Origin: Diplonema papillatum
Lineage: Eukaryota; Euglenozoa; Diplonemea; Diplonemida; Diplonemidae
Direction: 5' to 3'
DNA length: 64,000 nt
NCBI GenBank assembly: GCA_030068145.1
Contig: JAPJBO010000065.1
Location: 406,635-470,634 of the forward strand
Under the pieces are notes generated by a model. That model worked only from the letters and a program-made list of their open reading frames with translations. It searched no databases and was not told the DNA's origin. Position numbers and translations under genes: made by a program. Shown in pieces: positions 1-18,700 of this stretch. Positions within the stretch are counted from its first letter, which is position 1. Every line of letters starts with the position of its first letter.

Positions 1-327
1 TGTTCACAGTAACATCGGTGGTCGACCCGTGCGTATGGGGCCATAGAACCACAGCCGTCCTGTCACCTTCTACCAGACTCATCGCCTTTCCGAGTCCGGA
101 GGTCCGAAATGCTGCGAGAATCGCCCTCCTGCTGCTCTCGTGTTGGCGCTATTTTTGCACAAGGTCCATGTGTGTGTGTCTGTGTGTCTCAGTTCATTCA
201 GACTTTCATCCAAGGGCGATCTTCATTCAGACTTTCATTCAAGGGCGACCTGCATTTTCATTCCCCTTTGCACAACCAAAAGGGGTATTTGTTCCCGAAT
301 GCTCGCATAGAACACCAACACACACAG

Positions 328-384
328 AGTCGCGAAGAGGAGGAATTGCGGCGGGCGATTGCAATCTCGCTGGGGACGAGTTGA
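328..384 (+). CDS. possible last exon of an upstream gene, UIM-like C-terminus
   Basis: A short open stretch follows a plausible 3' splice site (cacacag, AG at 326-327) and ends at TGA 382-384. It encodes an acidic helix, EEEELRRAIAISLG, that fits the ubiquitin-interacting-motif pattern: an acidic run, then Leu, then Ala-x-x-x-Ser. The spacing resembles the UIMs that follow the Josephin domain of ataxin-3-type deubiquitinases, but no catalytic domain is visible, because any earlier exons lie in unrecognised sequence or before the window. This is a motif match on few residues and could be chance. Confidence 0.28.
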   Translation, partial: SREEEELRRAIAISLGTS

Positions 385-531
385 GCAGCCTTGCTGGTTG
401 GCTGTACTGCATGGGACCCGACGAATCATGGTGGATCATGATCTGTCTGCTCCTGCGCATCCTTCAAATTTCAAAGGCCATCTTCGAATGACCGGCCGTA
501 TAATAGAAATTTACAAGCATTTATTCCACCA

Positions 532-711
532 ATGGCGAGCAGCAGTGTTTTCGCCGGAAGTGGGCAACGTAGTAGTTGTGAAGCATCAGAGCAGCGTACG
601 CCTCTTGACTTATCCCAGCTGGTTGAAAAATTGACTGATGATGTCTGCTTGTCAACAACAATCTCTTTCGGCAGCATCGACTGGGACAACCAAAAGACGA
701 TGCTGAACTGA
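532..711 (+). CDS. short ORF, 59 residues, unrecognised
   Basis: ATG 532 to TGA 709-711. The product is Ser/Thr/Asp-rich with a plausible amphipathic middle (DLSQLVEKLTDD). Composition looks more protein-like than the surrounding frames, but no family is recognised. It may be a small protein, or an internal or terminal exon of the gene whose UIM-like tail is proposed just upstream; the two could not be joined in frame with clear splice sites. Confidence 0.25.
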   Translation: MASSSVFAGSGQRSSCEASEQRTPLDLSQLVEKLTDDVCLSTTISFGSIDWDNQKTMLN

Positions 712-2341
712 AAAGTAGCTGAGTAGCCCACAGTTCACTGTGCTCTTCGAGAAGGTGCTTGCCAAAACCTGAGGATCATGGCATAAGTTTTGCAACGAGC
801 GAATGACGAACGGCACCGTCTCAAATGACGTGCTCCTACCTCGTCCTCATTTCGGGCTCCGCTCTTCTTCTTCGAATCAATCACAGGCATTCGGTATCGG
901 TTAGCTTTCTATCGTTGTGACAGTCATGGGTATCGGGAGTTTCAGGAACTCGTTTTCGTGGGTGTCCTTTTAGCGTGCCAGAGAGAAACGTTTTCACCAG
1001 GTACGTTCCCGTTTGCGTCTCACAGAGTTGCTCATCCCTTGCTGCAATTCTCGTGAAAGTCGTCGGCAGGGCAAGTTTGTCCAGCCGTGGCCTTGTGAAA
1101 GGAGATTGTCTCGAGCTCTTCACTGAACGGAAGCCAGGGCTAACTAGTTGCGTGCAGGGCGAGATGTATCAAAACGAGCAATTTGCACTTTGCAAGTGTC
1201 CCGCGGCGTGCCGACAGCGTGCCACGTGAAACAAAAATCGTGCAATGCTGCAATCAAAAATGTAAGAAGAAAGCTTTTATGCATGAAGTTCTTGTCCTTG
1301 TGGCTTTGGTCAAGGCGATGCCTTTCAATTCAAGCTCTGCTGACAACTGCGCAACCGAATTTTGTGTTGCCGATTCGGTGCCGACTACAGCAGTTCAACA
1401 CTTACAGCAAAAGAAATAAGGAAAATAAAGCATTTCTTCCATCTGGCCCCCTGTTTTCTTTATTTTGGTTCTCCTCGTGACCACTCTCGTTCTTATAAAG
1501 CGTAAACCCCGCCGGTGTTGCCGTCGTTACCACCACACAGTCAAGTAAGGCAATTCGTTCCTCGAGCCAGCAACAGGTGCAGAACTGTGTAGCAGCATAA
1601 AACGCGAGCACGGTGATTTTGTTTTCGCAAATTATTCACTATTCAGCACTATGACCAGTGTCCTTGCTGGTGGCACTCGTCATTGACACCGATCACCGCT
1701 TGGGCAAGGACGTGAGAGCCTACTAATGTGAATTCCTGGGGACGTTGCCGATGCAGCAGCTACCACTGTATCCACTGATGCATGCTCGTGGAGAGGTAAT
1801 CTCAAGGAGGTGATTTTGTGGAAGACGTGGGTCGGAGTTCAGCAAGAGAATACCTCCTGATTTTTGAAGCACGAGGTACAGACGTGGAGGCCCCAGAAGG
1901 TAGGTTATCCCTCCAACGGTAGAATGGGAGCATGTCCACTAACTTAGTGCACGAAGACTGGCTCGAAGACGTCCCAGTGGATTGCAGGCCCAGGGATACT
2001 GAAGTGATACACAATGATTGGTTGGCTATCATCGATTCGCCATGACAGCGAGAACGAGGCGGCAGACGGGTACAAGGAGAGTGTATTATTATCAGCTCTG
2101 GCTTCATCCGCTGAACATGAAGCGAGCCGGTCTACCTTGTCCCCGGTACAGAAATGTTGGGCAGTTTATCACGGTGTGCCACGGTACATCACGGTTTATC
2201 AGAAGGGGGATGGACGTGCTTACGCAAGGCGATGCTGTCATACCCGAGGACCCGAAACGACTTCGATCCCAAAACCCGAGCCCCAGCCCTGAAGTGTTTT
2301 AAAACAAAGCCTCTAAATCTTCACAGGCCAATTTGGCTGCG
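712..2341. other. intergenic stretch upstream of MCM3
   Basis: Both strands carry only short, composition-driven open frames. An AATAAA at about 1426 lies in an A-rich stretch and could be a polyadenylation signal for an unseen transcript. The 5' untranslated region and promoter of MCM3 should lie in the right-hand part, but no core element stands out. Confidence 0.4.
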
Positions 2342-9808
<7,467 letters not shown>

Positions 9809-10798
9809 ATGCTTTATGGCACCGCGTCGTTCGACACGTTTCCACAAGGCTACCACCGTGTTGTTGGCCGAACCTGCGTCACTTGTAATTGTAGCGATTA
9901 CGCGTGTGCTTGGTGAACCAGTTTCCCGTGACAGTCGTGAATCGTATCAATGCCTCTTTCTGGCTGCTGTGTTTGACGCCCCAGGCAGAGTGCGTCCGGC
10001 ACCGGTGGGCCACCATACACATCGCTCTGGAGACCTGCTGGCTGTTGAGCAGCCAGAAAAACCCGGTAAACATGTCGGCGTTGAGCATGCAGCTTTAACG
10101 CGCGACAGTTCTTCTCTCTTGCTCACTGAACACGGTTTCAGGATCCACGTTGGCTCTTTGCGCGATGCTGGATTTAGTAGATGGCAGATCTGCCGCAATC
10201 AAAGACATGCACCTTTCTTTCGACTTTTTCTGCACAACCGCGGAATCCTCGAATTGCAGCGACCGCACCATGTGCGCGTTTTCCACACAGCAGAAAGGCA
10301 TGGCCTGAAACTTGATTCGTAGTGAATGGACAGGCCGTAAGCGGTCACGGCGTGCGGGGTCGGGGTGGGTGTGAATATGGCTATAAGCTCTGGCGGGTCA
10401 TTTACTTGCCCGTCCGAGGATGTTGCTTCATCTCGGATGTCACAGACAAGGCAATCCAAAAGCTTCCATGCTTCACCCTCCGGCGGTGTCGAGGTTTGCT
10501 TTTCCCTGTGCAGTTACACGACTCATTGGATCCGCTGACAGGTAACCCTCACTTGTCAAGCATACAGCCGCGTGTCGCTGATTGTCCTTCTAGCCTGTAT
10601 CTAACAGTAAGCACCATGAGACACTCTGAGGTGAGCTTTGGTATGCGACTCACCTTCACAAGACACAAAAGCAACTTTTCAACAAAAGTTGTGCAATGCA
10701 CACGCCCTACCAGACCACGCGGCAGGGTGCCTGTGTCTTTTGGTACAGGGTTAGCAAAACCCAAACAGCGACGAATCGGCGTTTGTCGAATTGCCGAT
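9809..10798. other. spacer with an interrupted minus-strand frame
   Basis: On the minus strand, 10301 down to 9879 reads as one frame interrupted by a single TAA at 10095-10097. The two halves (68 and 69 residues) have balanced composition (for example SCMLNADMFTGFFWLL after the stop) but match no family I recognise. This could be a decayed gene or chance. Nothing else is supportable here. Confidence 0.2.
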
Positions 10799-13468
10799 AT
10801 GTCCGAGTTCGATCGGGCACTAGACAGCCAACCCAGCTTCTGCGATGAGGCGACATGCTCGTCGATTGGAGGGAGCCGCCATCGCCATTCAGTCACACCC
10901 TCGCGCATGGTCTCCTCCGAACCGAATGGAGAGTCGTTCAAGCTGCTCAAAGAGAATGAGAAGCGAAAAACTTTGAGTGACCTGGTATCAGTGGACCTCG
11001 CCTGCTCAGGTGTGTTGATTTTTTAGCTTCTGCTTGCAGGGCCGTCGTCTGCCGGGTTCGACCTAGATTTGCAAGATTGAGAGAGTGACCCACGGCGTCG
11101 TCGGCAAAGGATGAGTGTGCCGCGTCTTCGGGTATCGTCAACACCCTAACCACTAGCAGACACGTATCAAACACCGAATTTAGAGCAGGTTCGATGAATG
11201 AATGGGACTCAAGCAATCCTTACGCCTTACTGAAAGGAAGATGCGTTTTTCCTACACCTGTTTAATCTACAGGTGCGGCGACGAACCCGCGTGTTTCCAA
11301 AAATGGTCGACAGTACGATCCTGCCCGTTATGGTTCCATCGATAGCGCTTCTTTCCACTCTCCCTTCGCGCAACTGTCGACACGTACCAACGCCTCTTCC
11401 CGCATCCGACATCGATTTGGTGCTCCGCTCCTCAGCATTTCCGAAGCGAGCTCATTCGCGTTTGTAGTAGTCTTCGGGCTGGCAATTGCATCGCAGGACA
11501 TGGACTACACTGCAAAAGGATGCGTGTCGGCAATCATCGCAACTGCTTGCTTCGCCACAAATATTGCAGTGAACGGATATATACTGACTCTAGGAAGAAA
11601 GACTGATGGTATGACATTTCCGAGTCTAGCCAATTTTTGCTCTGCTGAGCATCTTAAGAATCCCACACACCGTGTGTCTGTACAGGTGTTTTATGTTAGA
11701 CTAACTGAGTACACGCGACACGGGCTGAGGAAACGAAGCAACCTTTCTCCGCAGATTTTTCAGCATCCCTGTTCTTCAGCCATCCCATTTCGGAAGTGCG
11801 TTCATAGGGTGATGGTAATCTGCCTGGTGAAGAGTGCAAAGGCGGGGGCCATGGGGGTCAACCTTTTTGGGATCCGAGGTGGTATTTTGACGATTTCGTA
11901 TCCGATCTTTCCATTCCGTGTGTTCTCGGGAGCAACTGAGAAAACAGATCTGGTGCTTCCTTCGTTCGTGCGCACTTACTTCAAATCTGTTTCCTTCATC
12001 CAACGGGAGTGGATGGACGATAGACGAGCACGGCCATCGATCGAACCCTGATCCGCCGCGGGCAACCCTTCACAGTTGAGGGCGCCGTGTGAGCGGTCAT
12101 GCGCGATGTAGCTCTTCCCTCGGTTAGGAGACCGCATGGCTTCAATGCACCGTGGGCCTCCAGCATCGGCGCTGACGTCGGCCATGGCTCAGCCCTTCAG
12201 CTCACAGAAACCTTCAGGTGGACGCAGCATGCAGCCCATCCTACCGCGTCCCGCGCTTCGGTCTAGCAGGCCGCCACTCTCTTCGGAACGGCTCCTTCAC
12301 CCAGCTCTGGCTCTTCTGCGCCTGACTCCGCTCCTCCATCCACTCCTGATGGATGTTCCGGGCGGGTGGGTGGGAAATTTCTCGCCTTTCGATGCGAGGG
12401 AGTTGAGCTGGTGCTCTCGTCCAGTGTCCTTCGACGTCGCCGAGAGTTATCAGATAATTAATCTTCTTTCAATTCCATCCTGAAGGTTATCATTGAAATG
12501 TCAATTATATCGGGCTGAACTGGGTCGTCATTTTTTTCTTAAACCTCAGGAACAGAAAGACCGGGGACACCTGAGCTCATAGCATCAAAGATGGTCGATT
12601 TAGTTGCACCTTGGTAACTGTATGCGCTGCAACAGGGTGGTCATTTTTGAACGGTCGCCAGGAGAAAGACTGATGAAACAAGGACAAGCGACAAGTCACT
12701 TGTTATATACCAACAAGTGATTGTACATGACAAGTGCGTCGTGTAGATAGCAAAGCTCGTATTTGCCTCGAACATCCAAAGCAAATAACTCAGATGTCGC
12801 TCTCGATGCTGACGCTGCAGCCCGCCTGATAAGCTGCGGATGGTCTTCGGAGACGGTTGAATCTTTTGAAGTTGACCTCTCGAAAAGAGAAGATGAGAAC
12901 CAAATGGAGAACAGTGCGAGCATCAAAGATCTATTCCGAGCATTTGGTTTGCACGTCTTCGGCTCTGTTCTCCCTTGCCTTCCCATCTTCTTCTCAACGA
13001 TGCTGCAGGGCGAAAACCTCGTGGTATGCTCTGCGGTTTTCACGTTCGTTCGTACATGCTCTGAGTAGAACTACTGAGCACAAATGTAATAATTCGTTTG
13101 CAAAGACTTCCATCTCGACGCAGACTGTGACGAGACACAGGCTTGTTGTTCCCCCGTGACACTTTCTGCCCAAGGTAGTTTGCTTCAATGTCGCAGGCTA
13201 GGTTCTGAAAAACGTGATCAAATGTAGTTATGAAGTATGTATGTTACAGAAGAAATTTCGAACGACACTAACACAGCCTGTGCTGGTCGTCTCGGGCGTG
13301 TTCACGTTCTTCCTTTTCGGCATGACACTGCTGTATCAAACGTCTTGCTCTGCCGTGCGATACTTCACATCGCCGACAGCTTCGTTCGCCTTCTTGTCCT
13401 TGGCAGCTCTTTGTGCATCAGTTGCAGGAGTCGCATTTGCTTTACGAGAAGCGTTGGATGAGTTTTGA
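10799..13468 (+). CDS. multi-exon membrane protein, unrecognised, internal exons unresolved
   Basis: Two pairs of exons join cleanly. Exon 1, 10799-11009, starts at ATG 10799 (MSEFDRALDSQPSF). It splices in phase 1 to exon 2, 11273-11608, giving a Ser/Arg-rich cytosolic-looking N-terminus and then two hydrophobic segments (FAFVVVFGLAIA and CVSAIIATACFATNIAV). At the other end an exon of about 12751-13023 joins in phase 0 to 13250-13468, which encodes two further hydrophobic segments (VLVVSGVFTFFLFGMTLLY and FAFLSLAALCASVAGVAFAL) and stops after ALDEF. The middle, including a proline-rich open frame at 12136-12483, I could not assign. Treating both ends as one gene is inference from strand, spacing and shared membrane character. 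No family recognised. Confidence 0.45.
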
Positions 13469-13798
13469 AGAGTCCTCGCTTCCTTCATTCGTTGATTCGT
13501 TGCGCTTCGTTGCGTTCTGTTCAGGGTGTGTTGCGTTTCTGTGAAATGACTTCTATTGCTTTCCTGCTTTCAATTCCATCAATCAGACGAGTGCAGCAGC
13601 TAATTACCGGTTCGAGTGCTGGTTGTAGGAAGCACTCGGTACACTGTACCAGCCAGAGATCGGTGGCTGGATGTCTCAGATACTTGCGCTCCTACGGAGA
13701 CAATTCCTTGGAAATTTTAGTACAAAGTATGCAAGCAAATCAATGATTTGTTTTTATTTGCTTTTTCATTTGCTCCTTATTCGCCTTTTTCGCAGGGT

Positions 13799-14010
13799 AA
13801 AGTCCCCTGTATGGACACCTGACTTTGAAAAAGTCCCTTGGACAGCAAGCTTTCAAAATTCCCTTGTATGGACACCTGATTTTGTCAAGGTCCCTTGTAT
13901 GGACACCTGATTTTGGAAAGGTCCCTTGCATGGACGAGATTTTTTTTTATATTGTATGGACAAACTTCCCAGGTCCCTTGTATGGACACCTGATTTTGGA
14001 AAAGGTGTGG
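13799..14010 (+). repeat. tandem array of a CCCTTGTATGGACACCTGAT unit
   Basis: About six imperfect copies of CCCTTGTATGGACACCTGAT followed by TTTGxxAAGGT lie head to tail, with a period near 33-38 bp. The same core in reverse complement forms a second array at about 14640-14875, so the two arrays are inverted around some 630 bp of other repeat DNA. Confidence 0.75.
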
Positions 14011-14084
14011 TGAAGCCTGCTCCAAGATTTGGGTCCAAGTCTTGGGTCCGAGTTTTGGCATTTTGGTTCGTCACAGGTTCCCTG

Positions 14085-14320
14085 CCACCAAAGATTGCTG
14101 CAGCGCAAGTGCTTTGTCTTCTTTCTCAAGTCTGCCCTAACTTGGTCCACCGATTAAGGATCGTCAGAACTTTGAACACACCTCGACAGGCTTGCTTCCT
14201 GCTGGTTCGTTTCCACTGCGGTTAGCCACATGCGATGTCGTGAGACAAAGTTTTTTCGGATAGTTGCGAGGAACCACCTGCAGGAGTTGCTCAAAGCAAG
14301 AAGGCGTTAGCAGAGTGCAG
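14085..14320 (+). repeat. dispersed repeat family D, diverged copy
   Basis: The sequence from CCAAAGATTG to GCAGGAGTTGCTCAAAGCA matches, with many substitutions, the family seen at 32609-33062 and, inverted, at 53163-53612, 59876-60066, 60528-60634 and 63757-64000. Shared blocks include CCACCGATTAAGGA, GTGAGACAAAGTTTTTTCGG and CCTGCAGGAGTTGC. This copy is the most diverged, so probably the oldest. No coding capacity is evident. Confidence 0.7.
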
Positions 14321-14639
14321 CATCATCTCCATCCTCAAGATCGGACAAAAGCACTCACACAACAACAACCAGTAGCACATTTTCCCAGCCACCCCGCTAA
14401 CCCTGACCCCTGATCCCATTATTTACCTGTCACCGTCCCACGGAGTGTCGATTGGTTCAAGGTTCGAAGAGCAACAGGCATGCGGAACCGATGAAATTGC
14501 AAAAACAACAGCTACTGCTAAAAGTCTGTATAGTAGTAAACTTACACTAAGAAAATGGCAAAAATATGAAGAGTCGGCAAAATTCTGAATATTTTGGAAA
14601 ATGTGAGACATCGGCCAAAAAGTCTTCCTTTGTATCCAA

Positions 14640-14875
14640 AGGGATTGTCTGGTCTTTACGAAGTACGCCGTCCATACAAGCGACTTTTTTGAAAGTACGG
14701 CGTCCATATAAGGATAGGTTCTCTAAACAAGGTATTTTTGAACATCTGCGGTCCATATATGGGACCAAAAAGTCTGTCCATACAAGGTCACTTCTGAGAA
14801 TGTGTGTGTCCATATAAGGGTACTTATTCAGAATCTTCTGTCCATACAAGGGTATTTTGCAAACTCTACCGTCCA
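14640..14875 (-). repeat. inverted array of the CCCTTGTATGGAC core
   Basis: About seven copies of GTCCATACAAGG or GTCCATATAAGG are spaced 30-40 bp apart. This is the reverse complement of the core at 13799-14010, more degenerate. Together the arrays look like the two arms of an inverted-repeat element. Confidence 0.65.
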
Positions 14876-15784
14876 ACAGTATTCCAAAAGTTCGGCTCCG
14901 GATAAGGAACTTTGTCCTTTTCGTAATCAAATAAGGCGAATAAAAGCAAATAAAGCCAATCAGTCAGGTTTCTAGGGGGAAAAGTGATTTTGTCTGGGAG
15001 AAAGAGAGTCGCAAAACCCGCGTCTAAGCCAGCCAAGCGCAAGAAGGAGGAGTGCGATGAAGGAGGAGGAACCCCCAGAGAGTCAGCGGCGCCTGCCTTC
15101 TCAGAACCTGTTTCCAGCTGTTTTTCTTGTGCGTTTTGCAGACAACGTGAGTTGTCACACCGTTCGCGTGGATGTGACCGACCCTGACTTGAAACACTAC
15201 TCAAAACGAAAAGTTTGCGTGAGCTTCGACAGAGCAGGTCCAAGCAATGGCGGTCGCCTCCAGTCCGGGCCTTGATTGCCAAACGGGTTCGTAACGTAGG
15301 CTCCGCCTCCTCCCCACAGGGTTAGTGGCATCGGTGAAAGTGGGTTCGTTACGATGGGAGACCTTTCCCAGCGGAGCCTATTCGGTTTAGGTAGCGCATC
15401 CAGCCTGGTAGATACCGTTCTTTTGTTCGTGGCCTCTTCCCGAGCGTGTTGTTACCGTCACCCCAGGAATACTTTTCCAGGCGGGATTTCTCGGCTTCTG
15501 GCCTATCCAGCTTCTTCTTTATCGCCACCGCTGCGTTTTTGGGCCATGACATGAACCCTGCCAAAACGCTGAAGCCGGTGGTAGCAAGACACATAGCCCT
15601 GATGCGCTACGTCTTGCGACCCCGTGCTTAAAAAGGTAAGACCTGAGGCACCGGTTCACTCTGTCAAAGGACGTCTAGGACCACTATACAACGCAGGAAG
15701 AGCCCAATTTTTTAAAACTGAATTTTGAGCATACACAAAAGGCAAACAACGAAAGTCGGTGGTAGGGGGGATTCTTTATGGTAT
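14876..15784. other. region upstream of the mysterin-like gene, with a weak ORF
   Basis: The only frame with protein-like composition is 14984-15187 (+). It is Lys/Arg-rich (KPASKPAKRKKEE), then holds a cysteine cluster CFSCAFCRQ. It lacks a convincing start and no family is recognised. The remainder should hold the promoter and 5' untranslated region of the giant gene; no TATA-like element stands out. Confidence 0.25.
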
Positions 15785-18700
15785 ATGTACGATCCGAATA
15801 ATGCGTCTCGCTGTGGATATTCGGACGAAGATGGTGTAAAAGGGTGGCAGAAAGAACCGAATTGGACCGAGCAGAATAACAAAGGTTTGAAGAAGATGTC
15901 TAGCTTTTCTGATCGACTGTTCGATTCCGACGAAGTGCATGGGGGGGTGTGGAATGAAAAGACGTCAGACGCCTGGAAGAAAGGATCTTTCTCCATGTTC
16001 AGTACCGCAGGGACAGTGAAAGGTCCAGAGAACAATTTCTGGGAACAAAACAAAGGATCGAAGCAGTGGCCGAGCTATCATCTTGACGATCTTGACAAAC
16101 GGCGGCAGTTTGGAAAGGGAAAGACAAGGGAAACCGCAGTCGCGGGGAAGACAGGAGTTCCTCTGGCGAACTACGCAATGCAAGTAAAAGGCTCAACAGC
16201 CGAAACTTACGAGCTGAACAGCAAGTCATCGATGACAAGGTCGTGCAGCTATCATCCTGATAACTCAAAAGGGTGGAATTCTTACGAACCAAGAAACAGC
16301 CAGAACAACTTCGCTGACTCAGGGAATACGGGGACACGTTTCAACAACGGCAGCGAGAAGGGAACTGCTATGCTGCACGAGAAGGGCGCGAAGAATGATT
16401 CCGAGCAGTGTGGCAAAGGATCGCAGAAGGGAGTATTCGGCGATGGATCGTCCATTTTTGACACAGGAACGAGCCAAGGGAAAGCAGCGAATCAAAATAA
16501 CTTCGCCAAAGAGACAACATGTGCTGAGGAACTCACTTCAACGCTTCAACAAAACTACGCACTTCTTTCCGCGGGTACACAGAAAGGTAACAAGAACGAT
16601 TGGCACAGCAAAGGATCGAAGACAAGGTCGTCCACTCACCTTCCTCGCGATCTTGCCAGAGGGTGGGACTTATGCCCAACCTACCAAGACACCACCGCCG
16701 GTTTTCTCTCAGGGAAGAAGGGAACACGTTCTGGCAACGATGGCAGCGAGAAAGGACTGGCGGAGCTGTACGGGAAGGGTGCTAAGAATAATGTATCTGA
16801 GCAGTATAGCAAAGGGTCGAAGAAGGGGGTGTCCGGCAACCTTTCTGACATATCGCCCAAGTTCGACACAAGAAAGAAGGGGAAAGCAACAAATCAAGAT
16901 GAACATGCGAAAGGAACAACGTATCTTGAGGAAGACATTTCAAAGCTCACTTCCGCGGGGACAGAGAAAGGTACAAAGAACGATGGCTACCGCAAAGGAT
17001 CGAAGACACGGTCGTCCTCTCACCTTCCCGACGATCTTCTCTCAGGGAAGAAGGGAACAAGTTCTGGCAACGATGACACCGAGACAGGATCGCCGGAGCT
17101 GTACCAGAAGGGCGCTAAGAATAATGATTCTGAGCAGTGTAGCAAAGGATGGAAGAAGGGAGTGTCCGGCAACCTCTCTGACATATCATCCAATTCCGAC
17201 ACAAGAAAGAAGGGGAAAGCAACACATCAAGATGAACACGCGAAAGGAACAACGTATCTTGAGGAAGACATTTCAAAGCTCACTTCCGCGGGGACAGAGA
17301 AAGGTACAAAGAACGATGGCTACCGCAAAGGATCGAAGACACGGTCGTCCTCTCACCTTCCCGACGATCTTCTCTCAGGGAAGAAGGGAACAAGTTCTGG
17401 CAACGATGACACCGAGACAGGACCGGCGGAGCTGCACCAGAAGGGCACTAAGAATAATGATTACGAGCAGCGTAGCAAAGGATCGAAGAAGGGAATGTCC
17501 GGCAACCTCTCTGACATATCATCCAATTTCGACACAAGAAAGAAGGGGAAAGCAACAAATCAAGATGAACACGCGAAAGGAACAACGTATCTTGAGGAAG
17601 ACATTTCAAAGCTCATTTCCGCGGGGACAGAGAAAGGTACAAAGAACGATGGCTACCGCAAAGGATCGAAGACACGGTCGTCCACTCATCTTCCCGACGA
17701 TTTTCTCTCAGGGAAGAAGGAAACACGTTCTGGCAACGATGGCACCGAGACAGGACCGGTGGAGCTGCACGGGAAGGGCGCTAAGAATAATGATTACGAG
17801 CAGTGTAGCAAAGGATCGAAGAAGGGAGTGTCCGACAACCTCTCTGACATATCGTCCAATTTCGACACCGCCGGTTTTGTCACACGGGAGGAGGGAACAC
17901 GTCCTGATGACGATGGTACCGAGGAGGGCGTATCGAAGAATGATGACGAGCAGAGCAGCAAAGTATCGAGGAAGGGAGTGTCTGCCAACCTTCCCGACGG
18001 ATCATCCGATTTCGACATAGGAAAGAACCCTTGCAAAGGGAAAGCAACGAAACAAGACGAAGCTGTTGAGGAAGACATTTCAAAGCTCAGTTCCGCGGGG
18101 ACAGAGAAAGGTGCAAAGAACCATGACTACCGCAAAGGATCGAAGACATGGTCATCCACTCACCTTCTTGACGATCTTGGTGAAGTAAGTGCAATCCACC
18201 AAGACACTACCGCCTGTTTTGTCTCAGGGATAGAGGAAACACGTTCTGATCACGATGACACCGCGAAGGACACTACAAAGCTGCACGAAAACAAGGGCGT
18301 GAAGAATAGTGATGGCGGGCACACTAGCAAAGGAGTGTCTGGCTACCTTCCTGACGGATCCGATTTCGACACAGGAAAGAACCCTTGCAAAGGGAAAGCA
18401 ACGAAACAAGATGAATCTGTTGAGAAAGACACTTCAAAGCTCACTTCCGCGGGGACAGAAAAAGGTGCAAAGAACCATGGCTACCGCAAAGGATCGAAGA
18501 CATGGTTATCCACTCACCCTCTTGACGATCTTACCAAAGCAAGCGCAATCCACCAAGACACCACCGCCGGTTTTGTCCCAGGGATAAAGGAAACACGTTC
18601 TGATACTGGCACTGCGAAGGATATTACGGAACTGCACGAAAACAAGGGCGTGAAGAATAACAAAGGATCGAGGAAGGGCGTGTCCGGCAACCTTCCTGAT

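Noticed and set aside
9879-10301. Minus-strand gene with one in-frame stop
   Set aside because: Composition is suggestive but no domain is recognised. Kept only as a note in the spacer entry.
16395-18020. 541-codon open frame in +1 of the giant gene
   Set aside because: It exists because the 333-bp repeats are a multiple of three. Its Arg-rich product has no recognisable domain and it sits wholly inside the repeated part of a well-supported gene.
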